Shown here: positions 55,814-64,000 of the stretch, piece after piece | How positions within the stretch are numbered: position 1 is the first letter of the stretch | How the letters are laid out: every line of letters begins with the position of its first letter | From: Rivularia sp. T60_A2020_040 | GTDB lineage: Bacteria > Cyanobacteriota > Cyanobacteriia > Cyanobacteriales > Nostocaceae | DNA: 64,000 nt | Assembly: GCA_015272215.1 (NCBI GenBank) | Contig: JACYMD010000028.1 | Coordinates: 1 to 64,000 of the forward strand | Reading direction: 5' to 3' | Notes under the pieces: generated by a model | The model's database searches: none | What the model saw: only the letters and a program-made list of their open reading frames with translations | What the model was told of the DNA's origin: nothing | Translations under genes and position numbers: made by a program

Positions 55814-56721
55814 ATAAGACGTTCATCCAACCAAGCAAAACTAGCAGCAATAGTTTCGGCTAAAATGCTAATTAAACGATATAAGCCACTAGCAGCAATT
55901 ATCAACGCGGTGGGAAAAAAGTGCTGTAAAAGTGCGATTGCAGTTGTTTCAAATACTCCTAAACCACCAGGAGCGCCGGGAACAACTAATCCCAATAACC
56001 AAGCAAAACTGAATGCTCCGATGATTAAAGGAATTTGACTTAAACTAATTGATGCTATTGCATATAAAGTAAAAATAAAACCCGCACTACGCAGTAATAG
56101 AAATCCCAATTCTCCTAATAAAGGTAGTAGTGGATAACGATTTAGACTTAAAGAAACACCATTTAAATTATCTGAACTAGATTTGTTTTTCCGACGGTGT
56201 GCAAAACGAATTAATGGATTAAGAAATAAAGGGTGAAGTATAGATAGTACGACAACTAAACTGAATATTTGCCCTATGAATAAAATAACAGAACCGGATG
56301 CCAAGGTAAATTTACTGCATAAAATTACAAGTATTAAAGCTGCTGCTAACATTAATAAGGGTTCGAGGAGTACGCTAATTGTAGCAGCACTAGTACTAAC
56401 CCGGAGATTTTTTGCAGCCATAATTCGTCCGATATAATGTCCTACATTTCCTGGTAAATATTTAGCAATATTTGTTTTGAGGTAAACTTGAATAAGTTGT
56501 ATTGAACTGATTGATTGATGCAATTCTTGAAGAATCCAAGTCCATACCCACCCAGCCCAAGCGTGTGCTAACAAAGTTATTCCAGTGGCAATTGCTAAAA
56601 TTGACCATCCAACTCCATCAATCCGAATCGCGGCAATTTCTTGCCAATTATTTTTTAAAGCGGTTGCTAAAAAAAATAATGTTCCACCTAAAAGTAGCCA
56701 GCGTAAAACTTGCTTAATCAT
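55810..56721 (-). CDS. YbhN/UPF0104-like (LPG synthase TM-type) integral membrane protein
   Basis: 303 residues with about eight hydrophobic segments. KTNIAKYLPGNVGHYIGRIM and VPGAPGGLGVFETTAIALLQ are the two conserved motifs of the lysylphosphatidylglycerol-synthase transmembrane family (flippase-like, UPF0104). Members lack the catalytic aminoacyl domain of MprF and likely move lipids or lipid-linked sugars. Converges on the hypothetical gene at 54485. No neighbour reveals its substrate. Confidence 0.82.
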   Translation of the reverse strand: MIKQVLRWLLLGGTLFFLATALKNNWQEIAAIRIDGVGWSILAIATGITLLAHAWAGWVWTWILQELHQSISSIQLIQVYLKTNIAKYLPGNVGHYIGRIMAAKNLRVSTSAATISVLLEPLLMLAAALILVILCSKFTLASGSVILFIGQIFSLVVVLSILHPLFLNPLIRFAHRRKNKSSSDNLNGVSLSLNRYPLLPLLGELGFLLLRSAGFIFTLYAIASISLSQIPLIIGAFSFAWLLGLVVPGAPGGLGVFETTAIALLQHFFPTALIIAASGLYRLISILAETIAASFAWLDERLI

Positions 56722-57271
56722 TTATTTAATTTCGCTACTCAGTTATTTTGATAGAATAACATAAAGAATAATCGGTTAAACTCACAAAAATTCCAAGTGT
56801 ATTTGATAAAAATAGCCAATGTTTTAAATGTTGAGAAGATTTAGGTTTTTTCAAATGCAAATAAATTACTAATTTTTTTATTTCATTGTTTACAAATAGT
56901 GATTTAAATTACTTTATTTATATTTATCCATAATTTGTCTCAAGTAAGTTAATAGATAAATGGTTTTAATTAATGTTTTAATTAAGATTTTATTAAATCA
57001 CTCTTGAGATGGATTAATAATCATATCAATTTATAACTAAATTTTTATATACTTTTATAGTTATTGATATTTAATTGGCATAATTCAGCAAGAATTTGAT
57101 TACTTAGTGATTATTTAGACTTATATCCCTCCAAAGTCAGAGAAAGGTACTATAAAACTAGTCAAAAAAATAAGACTTTCGCTAGAGGAAACATCTGCTT
57201 TTTTTCATGTAATGTTGACAATTGTGAATCAAATTAAGCATGAATGTAAATCGAATGGGAGGAGAACCTAG
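56722..57271. other. Intergenic region upstream of two small exported proteins
   Basis: About 550 bp, AT-rich; nothing beyond the GGGAGGAG ribosome binding site near 57257 was recognised. Confidence 0.5.
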
Positions 57272-57745
57272 GTGAACCGTTTAACCGGATGTTTAAAAAA
57301 ACTACAACTACGTCAGATTTTGACGATATTTTTAGTTAGTATATTCTTGTGTATGACCAGCATAGTTTTTAGTAATGGTCAATATGCTTTAGAAGTAAAT
57401 TCCAGTAATGCTCTATTACAAGCAGATAAACTAGCTCAATTAGATATTGATTCGCAATTATTGATTGCTGCAAATAAATCTGATGGATTGCTCTATCCTG
57501 GTGCTGAGACTCCCCAAGGTAGAATAGCTAAAGAGAAAGAATTGCCAATTAAGAACTTAGAAAATATCAACGATCCTCAACCTGGTGGATTGATTCAGCG
57601 TAGTCCAGATTTTGGTAATCGTGTTGAAGAAAGGCTTGATGCTGTGAAAGAAACTTTTGAAGAAGCTTCCAGTTTTCTCCAAGATAAAGCTCAAGAAGCA
57701 AATGCTAGACCGGAAACACAGATAAATCCGGCTTTAGGTAGATAA
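57272..57745 (+). CDS. Small exported protein, paralogue of the next gene
   Basis: 157 residues. A GTG start follows GGGAGGAG at good distance. The N-terminus LKKLQLRQILTIFLVSIFLC is followed by more hydrophobic residues as signal peptide. It matches the N-terminus of the next gene's product (RKIQIKQIFTAFVLGTLLFI) position for position, so the two are paralogues by their leader. The mature part is short and polar, with NRVEERLDAVKETFEEASSF, then LQDKAQEANARP, a helix of LEA-like type. I believe this group is catalogued as DUF6658 but cannot verify it. Function unknown. Confidence 0.7.
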   Translation: MNRLTGCLKKLQLRQILTIFLVSIFLCMTSIVFSNGQYALEVNSSNALLQADKLAQLDIDSQLLIAANKSDGLLYPGAETPQGRIAKEKELPIKNLENINDPQPGGLIQRSPDFGNRVEERLDAVKETFEEASSFLQDKAQEANARPETQINPALGR

Positions 57746-57855
57746 AATTAACTTTTCAACAACTAAAGAATCAATTAAGATTTGAAATTTGGTTATTTGT
57801 TATTTTATCAAGTAATCAGTTGTTCAAACATTAAAGTAAAAAACAGGAGTAAACA

Positions 57856-58434
57856 ATGAAGAAAGTATTTGCTGCAATCAGAAAAATTCAAATTAAGCAG
57901 ATTTTTACTGCTTTTGTATTAGGAACCTTGCTATTTATTACCCAAGCTTGTAGTTCTGTGGATGCGAAATCTCCTGATTCTACCTATCGAGGAGGAATGA
58001 ATCAGTATAGCGATGTAGACCCAAGAAGTAAAGGTGCGGAAGCTGCTGCAAAATTGAAAGCTAAGGGTTTAAGAGATAATGCTGAAGTGAATCTTAGAAA
58101 TAAGAAAGGAGAAAACCTCGAAGATTTCGGTAAAAATGTTAAAGAAGGTACTGGATATGCAATAGATAAAGCACAAGATAGTGCTGAAGATTTTGCTGAA
58201 GGAACTAAGCGAGGAATTGAAAATATCAAAGAAAACACTTCTGATGCTTTTGGTAAACTTACTAACAATGCACAAGAAGCAGCTAAAGATGCAAAATTCA
58301 GTACTCAACGTGCGGCTGAAGATGCAAAAATCAATGCTCAACGGGCTGCTACAGATGCGAAATTAGGTACTCAACGTGCTGCTGAAGATGCTGGAAATGC
58401 AGTACAAAGAACCATCAGAGACGCAGTTAATTAA
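57856..58434 (+). CDS. LEA-like lipoprotein
   Basis: 192 residues. The signal ends with a lipobox-like LFITQACSS (cysteine near residue 32), so it should be lipid-anchored. The rest is an amphipathic helix of 11-residue-type repeats (ENIKENTSDAFGKLTNNAQE, AAKDAKFSTQRAAEDAKINA, QRAATDAKLGTQRAAEDAGN), LEA group 3-like. ATG follows AGGAG. A terminator-like hairpin follows the stop. A role in protecting the envelope during drying is inferred from composition. Confidence 0.78.
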   Translation: MKKVFAAIRKIQIKQIFTAFVLGTLLFITQACSSVDAKSPDSTYRGGMNQYSDVDPRSKGAEAAAKLKAKGLRDNAEVNLRNKKGENLEDFGKNVKEGTGYAIDKAQDSAEDFAEGTKRGIENIKENTSDAFGKLTNNAQEAAKDAKFSTQRAAEDAKINAQRAATDAKLGTQRAAEDAGNAVQRTIRDAVN

Positions 58435-58470
58435 TATCAGTTAATACAACTGTTTAATTAACTTTTGATT

Positions 58471-58500
58471 GGGTAGGATATTGAAAACCTACCCGATTTT
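58471..58500 (+). terminator. Intrinsic terminator
   Basis: GGGTAGG (58471-58477) pairs perfectly with CCTACCC (58488-58494) and ATTTTTG follows, 37 bp past the LEA-like lipoprotein stop. Confidence 0.75.
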
Positions 58501-58525
58501 TGCTGTTACTGATTTAATAATCTTT

Positions 58526-58616
58526 AGAAGTCGTGTTTTTGGGATAATTATTTCTAAGACATTTACCACTTTCAGAAAAACGCGACTTCTTGACAGTCGC
58601 AATATTTAGAAGTCGG
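58526..58616. repeat. AGAAGTCG palindromic element
   Basis: AGAAGTCGTGTTTTT (58526 on) and AAAAACGCGACTTCT (to 58590) are inverted ends of a ~65 bp element; a further AGAAGTCGG follows at 58608-58616. The same ends occur at 63804-63867 and in part near 33914. Confidence 0.7.
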
Positions 58617-58629
58617 ATTTTTAAGATAT

Positions 58630-59967
58630 TTACTTTTGTGGATTTTTTGCATACCAAGATTGTAATGCTAACCTGTGAATTTCTTGCCAAGAGATACCGT
58701 ATTTTTGTGCTAATTCCGCACAGTCTGTATACTCAGGATGTACGTTAGTAATAATTTTATTTTGTAGCGTTCCGCTCCAAGCTACTTTAACTTTAACTTT
58801 GCCATATTCTGTTTCTAATTGTTGAATTTCTCTTTGTAATACAGCACGTTGTTGAGTCAAGCGACGAATTCCTAATGTGGTAGTTTCACGAAATAAAACT
58901 GTTTCACATTTCACCAAATTTTCTGGTTGACAAATAACCGTTAATAAAATTCCTGGACGAGATTTTTTCATTCCTACAGCTTGGGTAAAAACATCCAGCG
59001 CCCCAACTGCAAATAATGCTTCAAATATATAACCAATTGCTTGAGGACTGATATCATCAATTTGGGTTTCTAGAACTGAAATATTTTCTAAATAAGGACT
59101 GGAATTATTTTGAGAATTATTTTGAGAATTATGTTTAATATCATTCTCAAATTGATGATTTATTTCATTGTATTCAGCTATGCTACTTCTATGGAAATTA
59201 ACTGGTTTTTGGATAGTTTCACCCAACCAGATACGTAAAATATTCGATATTGGTAAATCTAAATTACCCGCACCCAAACCAACTTTTTCCAAAGTCATAT
59301 CTGGTGGCGAACCGAATTCTGTTGCTAAAGCTGTTACAATAGCCGCACCTGTTGGTGTGACTAATTCCCTTTCAATACCGTTGCTATAAACCGGACAATT
59401 TCGCATTTCCCATAATTTCAATACTGCAGGTACTGGTACAGTCATCATTCCATGTGCAGCGCGGACAATTCCTCCTCCAGTCGGTAACTTAGAGCAGTAT
59501 AGTAAAGGTAATCCTTGGTCATTGCTGTCAATATCCAACCAATCTAAACCCAAGCAAGTACCAACAATGTCCACAATCGCATCCACAGCACCGACTTCAT
59601 GGAAATGTACCTTTTCTGGAGCAATGCCATGTACAGCTCCTTCTGCGACTGCTAGCTGTCGAAATATTGCCAGACTCCAAACTTCAGCTTTTTGTGGTAA
59701 ACCAGCCGATTCGATTATTTGCTCAATTTCTGGTAAATGTCGTCCATGGTGATGGTGATGATTATCAAGTAAATCTACATGAACTTTAGTTGCTTGCTGC
59801 AAATTGCGATTAACAAGTTCATTCCATAATTTATATTCTTGTGTAATTCCTAACTTGTTAAGATTTTCAATTAAATATTCAATACTTACTCCTAAACTTA
59901 CTAAAGCCCCCAAACACATATCACCAGAAATTCCAGTTGGACATTGAAAATAAACAATTTTACTCAT
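58630..59967 (-). CDS. larC: LarC: nickel-pincer cofactor biosynthesis (DUF111)
   Basis: 445 residues in one uninterrupted frame. The opening KIVYFQCPTGISGDMCLGAL, later HFHEVGAVDAIVDIVGTCLG and ELVTPTGAAIVTALATEFGS are the DUF111/LarC signatures. A five-histidine run (DNHHHHHGRHL, near residue 70) sits in the metal-rich loop. LarC inserts nickel into the pyridinium dithiocarboxylate pincer that serves lactate racemase and related enzymes. LarB, LarE and a LarA homologue are not nearby, so the pathway would be dispersed, or the protein has another nickel role. In Lactobacillus the gene needs a frameshift; here it does not. Confidence 0.92.
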   Translation of the reverse strand: MSKIVYFQCPTGISGDMCLGALVSLGVSIEYLIENLNKLGITQEYKLWNELVNRNLQQATKVHVDLLDNHHHHHGRHLPEIEQIIESAGLPQKAEVWSLAIFRQLAVAEGAVHGIAPEKVHFHEVGAVDAIVDIVGTCLGLDWLDIDSNDQGLPLLYCSKLPTGGGIVRAAHGMMTVPVPAVLKLWEMRNCPVYSNGIERELVTPTGAAIVTALATEFGSPPDMTLEKVGLGAGNLDLPISNILRIWLGETIQKPVNFHRSSIAEYNEINHQFENDIKHNSQNNSQNNSSPYLENISVLETQIDDISPQAIGYIFEALFAVGALDVFTQAVGMKKSRPGILLTVICQPENLVKCETVLFRETTTLGIRRLTQQRAVLQREIQQLETEYGKVKVKVAWSGTLQNKIITNVHPEYTDCAELAQKYGISWQEIHRLALQSWYAKNPQK

Positions 59968-60074
59968 GATTACAGTGAACAGTTAACAGTTATCAAATTA
60001 AAATTAGAAGTTGATTTTGCTTTTAATTTTTGAATTATTTGAATTAATTTATTACATACTGCGATTTTTAGTTC

Positions 60075-60740
60075 ATGGCAAAAATTTTTACTCTCCATCC
60101 GGATAATCCGCAAATTCGTAGAATAGAAGATATTATTGCAGCGTTACAAAGTGGTGCAGTTATGCTTTACCCTACCGATACAGTTTACGCCATCGGTTGC
60201 GATTTAAATGTTAAATCGGCAGTGCAGCGAGTACGGCAAATAAAACAGCTAGCTAATGATAAACCACTGACATTTTTATGCCCTTCTCTTTCTAATGTGG
60301 CTACTTATGCTTTTGTCAGTAATACAGCTTATCGGATTATGAAGCACCTGATACCGGGAACTTATACCTTTTTGCTACCAGCGACCAAATTAGTACCGAA
60401 GTTAGTACAAAACCCCAAACGCAAAACTACTGGAATTCGAGTACCTAATAATACCGTTTGTTTAACATTATTAGAAGCTCTAGGAAACCCAATTATTTCC
60501 ACTTCTGCCCATATTCCGGCTTCAGATACTGACGATGAGGAGACATGGATCGAACAAGAATCCTTATCACGGGTAGAGTTATTTGACCGGATGGAAACTT
60601 TAGTGGATGTAATTATAGATACCGGCGAACAACCTGGTTATCAAGTCTCTACGATTGTGGATATGACTGAAGAGCAGCCAGTAATTATACGTCAAGGATT
60701 GGGTTGGGAGCAAGCCGCAACATGGATAGAAGCAAGTTGA
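60075..60740 (+). CDS. YciO/TsaC (YrdC/Sua5)-family L-threonylcarbamoyladenylate synthase-like
   Basis: 221 residues. GAVMLYPTDTVYAIGCDLNV is the YrdC-family nucleotide-binding start; KPLTFLCPSLSNVATYAFVS, PGTYTFLLPATK and TTGIRVPNNTVCLTLLEALG follow in the expected order, and PIISTSAHIPASD completes the fold. The family forms threonylcarbamoyl-AMP for the tRNA t6A37 modification; the YciO branch, to which the spacing fits, is less clearly functional in t6A. Single gene, followed by a hairpin. Confidence 0.88.
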   Translation: MAKIFTLHPDNPQIRRIEDIIAALQSGAVMLYPTDTVYAIGCDLNVKSAVQRVRQIKQLANDKPLTFLCPSLSNVATYAFVSNTAYRIMKHLIPGTYTFLLPATKLVPKLVQNPKRKTTGIRVPNNTVCLTLLEALGNPIISTSAHIPASDTDDEETWIEQESLSRVELFDRMETLVDVIIDTGEQPGYQVSTIVDMTEEQPVIIRQGLGWEQAATWIEAS

Positions 60741-61193
60741 AACCATGAATGGTGTAAAAACGGACTTTATTGCTAAGTGCGTACCGTAATTATGAATAAA
60801 CAATGTTCGGTTCCCCTAAATTTTATTTATGGGGAACCCTAATTACGAATTACGAATTATATTCACCTTGTCTTTTTAATTAATTTAAATACTCCAATTT
60901 CTAAATTGTCACATTCATCAAGGTAAAATGAGCATAGGTACAGCGCGGTTCAAAACCTTACATAACAAAGCTTTTAAGTGATTTAAAGTATTTATACTTA
61001 GGAGTGTGACAGTAGCGTTTTGAAGAAACCCCAAGAAAGCGACACACCGGCATATCCGGAACTTACGGATATTGCTTACATTCATAAGTGTGAGCAGCAA
61101 GCAAGGTTGAGTCTTGATAGATAAAACTTTCTAACAAGCTTTTCCCCAGGCTGCGAGCTGTGTAGTTACGGTGCAGTACCAACAATTAAAAAA
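60741..61193. other. Intergenic region upstream of the HetZ-related gene
   Basis: About 453 bp. A hairpin GGTTCCCC ... GGGGAACC (60809-60838) lies after the TsaC/YciO-family gene, with no T-run. No NtcA-type GTA-N8-TAC box could be placed with confidence. Confidence 0.5.
60809..60838. terminator. Stem-loop between the TsaC/YciO-family and HetZ-related genes
   Basis: GGTTCCCC pairs perfectly with GGGGAACC across a 14-base AT-rich loop. The next bases are CTAATTACG, so it is not a classic Rho-independent terminator. Confidence 0.45.
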
Positions 61194-62426
61194 ATGATGA
61201 AAACAAACTTTGCTAATCTACCGGAATCTACATCTGCTGTTGAAAACGAAGCTGTAAATTTACAGCCCCAGGGAAATAACCAGGATGCTAATAATGTGTT
61301 AATTCAGCAGATACATCAAGAGTTGGAATCTCAAGTTAAAGCTACTCCTGAAACTATTCAATTAATCGCTACACGTATAGCCAAAGAAGTAGAACGCATT
61401 TGCGAGAAAAGCTACCGTATTCAAACATCCGGACAAGTTAAATCTTGGTTATTTAGTTTAGCGCGGCATCGCTTGCAAAAATGCTTGCATTATTATCAAT
61501 TAGGTTCCAGACGCGGTAGAGTAGAATTACATAGCACTCTTGGTTCTATGGTTTACCGTCATATCAGTCTTCCCGGTTGTCAGTTGGGTTTTGATGCACG
61601 TTACAACTTGATTGAAGATTTTCTCCAAGCATTCTATATCGAAGCGATTAAAGCCTTCCGTCGGGAAAACGAATTACCTCAAGACTACACTCCCCGCACT
61701 CGACTGCAATTAGGAGAGTACATGGCATTTACCGAACAGTATGCTAAACGTCGGATTTCCCTACCAGGGAACGCTAACCAACAGTTAATCATCCTCCGCG
61801 CTCAAGGCTTTAGCCGTCGTTTACCTCAAGAAACCACCGTTGACATGGAAATGGCTTTAGAATCTGCCAAATCCGAAGATGCAGAAGCATACCAGCGCAA
61901 CTCTGCTGTTCAACAAGTGCGATCGCAAATGGTTGCACAATCAAATTTTGATCCAGCAGAAGAAGCAGAGCGCGATCGTGTTATTTCTGAATTGATAAAT
62001 TACTTGCAAATTCAAGGTCAAAGTGACTGTGTAGATTATTTATCACTGAAACTCCAAGATTTGAGCGCTCCAGAAATCGATCGGATTCTCGGTTTAACCA
62101 GTCGTCAGCGCGATTATCTACAACAGCGTTTTAAGTACCATGTAGAAAAGTTCGCCCGCACCCATAATTGGCAATTAGTACATCAATGGTTGGGTGCAAC
62201 TTTGGAACAAAAATTAGGAATGTCTTCTACTCAATGGGATGCTTTTGTCAATCAACTTTCGGAACAACAACGTCAAATGTTGGAATTGAAAAGCGATAAA
62301 CAAAACGACCAAACAATTGCCAAAGCACTTAAGTGTACTCCCAAACAACTACAAAAGCGCTGGACTAAGTTGCTAGAATTAGCATGGTCTATTCGTAATA
62401 ACAGTGGTGAAATTCAAGCAGGTTAA
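61194..62426 (+). CDS. HetZ-related protein
   Basis: 410 residues, close to the ~400 of HetZ. The central block (RICEKSYRIQTSGQVKSWLF, LQKCLHYYQLGSRRGRVELH, then STLGSMVYRHI) and the C-terminal putative helix-turn-helix (IAKALKCTPKQLQKRWTKLL) fit the HetZ-related family of heterocyst-forming cyanobacteria. HetZ itself is an early regulator of heterocyst differentiation, usually next to patU genes; none is adjacent here, so this may be a paralogue, not hetZ proper. Probable DNA-binding regulator; a second ATG directly follows the first. A differentiation role is by family. Confidence 0.8.
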   Translation: MMKTNFANLPESTSAVENEAVNLQPQGNNQDANNVLIQQIHQELESQVKATPETIQLIATRIAKEVERICEKSYRIQTSGQVKSWLFSLARHRLQKCLHYYQLGSRRGRVELHSTLGSMVYRHISLPGCQLGFDARYNLIEDFLQAFYIEAIKAFRRENELPQDYTPRTRLQLGEYMAFTEQYAKRRISLPGNANQQLIILRAQGFSRRLPQETTVDMEMALESAKSEDAEAYQRNSAVQQVRSQMVAQSNFDPAEEAERDRVISELINYLQIQGQSDCVDYLSLKLQDLSAPEIDRILGLTSRQRDYLQQRFKYHVEKFARTHNWQLVHQWLGATLEQKLGMSSTQWDAFVNQLSEQQRQMLELKSDKQNDQTIAKALKCTPKQLQKRWTKLLELAWSIRNNSGEIQAG

Positions 62427-63024
62427 ACAAGTAGATTAATAATATTTAACCTACCGCCGCTTTATTTTACTTTTGCAGAATTTACAATGACTATAGATGA
62501 TCGACATCAGTGCTTAAATAGTAAAAACACTCCCAATGTCCCCGACAAATATGATAAATTTGTTTACAGCAGTTAGTTTGTTAGGGGATAAATCAGGAGG
62601 CTCTACTAAGTTGAAAAGGCAATAGGTAATAGGAAATAAAAAACTTTCTCACCTCAAAAATTAATAGTTTTTTCAAATAAACGGTTTGGTTGAATCAGAT
62701 GTTATAAATAAGTTGTAAATCGGACCTCAATTATTTCAAGTTAAGTTAATGATTCGGTGTGTTTGAGCAAAAATATTTTCAAATTGATTTCGAGATACAG
62801 TTATTCGAGAAATTTATGAGTGGGATAGGCATCCCTGCCCGTCGGAATCAGCCTCATAAAGATGAAATATGCTGTATAATAATTTTGACAAATTTACTTG
62901 CACGAAGAACCAGATAAATTTAAATTAGTTAAATTAGATCACAGATGTACCAACTATTAGATTACAATTTATTGAGTTAAGTACATCAAAAAATCTACAG
63001 TTAATAACAAGATACTCAAAAAAA
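62427..63024. other. Intergenic region between the HetZ-related and DUF751 genes
   Basis: About 600 bp. A small hairpin GGGATAGGCATCCC is at 62822-62835. The rest is AT-rich with nothing recognised. Confidence 0.5.
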
Positions 63025-63231
63025 ATGTTTGATGGTTTTTGGGATAACGTGTCTCGCTACCCCCGCTACTTGGTAACTACCGCGTTGGGTATATTTTTGA
63101 ATGCGTTTGGCTGGTTAACACCAATATTTAAGCGCCCTCTCACCTCGATTATTTTTATCGGAATCTTAGTGGGCATTTTTGTGTTTATTTCTTTTACCCT
63201 GCGTGCAATGCTTGGTTTAAGTACAATTTAA
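63025..63231 (+). CDS. DUF751 (Ycf33-like) small membrane protein
   Basis: 68 residues with two hydrophobic segments (about 20-35 and 43-62). FWDNVSRYPRYLVTTALGIF, then PIFKRPLTS, is the DUF751 signature shared with plastid Ycf33. Function unknown; conserved in cyanobacteria. Next to rbfA (86 bp gap). Confidence 0.88.
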   Translation: MFDGFWDNVSRYPRYLVTTALGIFLNAFGWLTPIFKRPLTSIIFIGILVGIFVFISFTLRAMLGLSTI

Positions 63232-63317
63232 TCTAGTAGGCAATTTTTAATGGGTGTTTAACCCTGCATCAATGCCGAGTTTTTTGTAGTAAAACCTCTG
63301 TTAGGAGGGTTATTTTT

Positions 63318-63713
63318 ATGGCTACTAATCGCCGCGTTTCCCGCGTTGCTGAATTAATTAAACGGGAAGTTAGCCTAATGTTGCTCAACGGGATTAAAGA
63401 TGACCGAGTGGGTACGGGAATGGTGAGCGTTACTGATGTAGATGTTTCAGGTGATTTACAACACGCGAAAATCTACGTTTCAATTTATGGTACTGATGAA
63501 GCCAAAGAAGAGACAATGACTGGTTTAAAGTCAGCGACTGGTTACGTGCGTAGCGAACTTGGTTCAAGAATCCGTTTACGTCGTACCCCGGAAGTAATTT
63601 TCTTGGAAGACCGTTCAATTGAAAGAGGTAACAGGGTACTATCGCTTTTAGACAAGATTAAGAGCGAGCAAAAGCCCGAATTGCAAATAGAAACTCAGGG
63701 AGAGGGAGAGTAG
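63318..63713 (+). CDS. rbfA: Ribosome-binding factor A
   Basis: 131 residues. [19 protein letters not shown] opens the family, followed by [20 protein letters not shown] (the KH-like core) and [18 protein letters not shown]. RbfA binds the 30S subunit at helix 1 of 16S rRNA and helps maturation, especially in cold. ATG follows TAGGAGGG, an excellent site. The C-terminal 15 residues are acidic and variable. Confidence 0.95.
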   Translation: MATNRRVSRVAELIKREVSLMLLNGIKDDRVGTGMVSVTDVDVSGDLQHAKIYVSIYGTDEAKEETMTGLKSATGYVRSELGSRIRLRRTPEVIFLEDRSIERGNRVLSLLDKIKSEQKPELQIETQGEGE

Positions 63714-64000
63714 TAGAATTTGTTGTTTTGACATGATTTACACGTATTTATACTTAATAAATACGCTGAATTCTCAATGCAATCAAGCTTGGAGAGTTTT
63801 GTAAGAAGTCGGGTTTTTAGGATAAATATCTGTAATCTGAGAGAATATTTCTCAAAACTCGACTTCTGTGATTGTTTTACCTGTTGCGGACGGACTGCGA
63901 TTGAGCATAACAAGTCCCGCTTTAGCTTTAACATCTAAAATTAAATCTAAAAATAAACATAAACATTCACCAAAATATAGCTGTCAAACACCATTTGCAA
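63714..64000. other. Terminal region after rbfA with palindrome
   Basis: About 287 bp to the window end. It holds the AGAAGTCG element at 63804-63867. A frame on the plus strand from about 63868 is open to the end (VADGLRLSITSPALALTS) but is too short to call. Confidence 0.5.
63804..63867. repeat. AGAAGTCG palindromic element, complete copy
   Basis: AGAAGTCGGGTTTT and AAAACTCGACTTCT form imperfect inverted ends of a 64 bp element. It shares ends with 58526-58590 and a half-copy at 33914-33927, so the family is dispersed in intergenic DNA. Confidence 0.75.

Overview
The window is chromosomal DNA from a cyanobacterium, most likely a filamentous heterocyst-forming one of the Nostocales. The evidence is: a magnesium chelatase ChlD, an NDH-1 subunit NdhL, a tRNA-Leu(UAA) interrupted by a group I intron, a SigF-type sigma factor, a HetZ-related protein, DUF751 (Ycf33) and DUF3007 proteins, scattered HIP1 octamers (GCGATCGC), AT-rich intergenic DNA and many heptanucleotide STRR repeats. 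The exact genus cannot be read from the sequence.

Layout. 1-9.4 kb is a Wzx/Wzy-type exopolysaccharide locus. Its left arm (minus strand) holds a truncated GH5 cellulase-like fragment, two GT4 glycosyltransferases and an O-antigen-ligase/polymerase-like protein. Its right arm (plus strand) holds a Wzz/BY-kinase fusion and a flippase. 9.9-14.9 kb holds a divergent pair of cell-wall genes (class A beta-lactamase-like serine hydrolase and NlpC/P60 endopeptidase), a membrane GT2 glycosyltransferase and an MFS transporter. 15.0-19.7 kb is a compact minus-strand signalling cluster: coiled-coil protein, OmpA protein with a roadblock-like region, small Ras-like GTPase, PAS-like protein and histidine kinase. 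20.3-32.4 kb is mostly housekeeping: an RsbRD-N-like pseudogene, rnc, chlD, dusA, pgm, sigF, a cysteine synthase-like gene, a 2Fe-2S protein, a DUF5331-like protein and ygfZ. 32.7-37.8 kb holds an LEA-like protein, a secreted protein of 21-residue tandem repeats, a Ser/Thr kinase and small secreted or conserved proteins.

38.2-49.6 kb is the most striking part: four large exported proteins in one minus-strand cluster. In transcription order they are a DUF11/SdrD-like protein, a 1293-residue Ig-like plus beta-barrel protein (joined to the first by an ATGA overlap), a beta-helix/OmpA protein, and a giant protein with eight SdrD-B-like repeats. I read it as a candidate surface-display or surface-layer apparatus of the outer membrane, described by architecture only.

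49.6-51.5 kb is a long non-coding stretch with a perfect 9-bp dyad. 51.5-64 kb holds a coiled-coil membrane protein, ndhL with a DUF3007 gene, the intron-bearing trnL, an unknown 442-residue protein, a YbhN-like flippase-fold protein, two paralogous small exported proteins (one LEA-like lipoprotein), larC, a TsaC/YciO-family gene, a HetZ-related gene, a DUF751 gene and rbfA.

Several intergenic regions carry repeats: two near-identical ~165-170 bp MITE-like elements, three copies of a second TTACTCC-ended element, a 370 bp inverted-repeat element, AGAAGTCG palindromes and many heptamer tracts. All calls come from reading the sequence; no database search was run.
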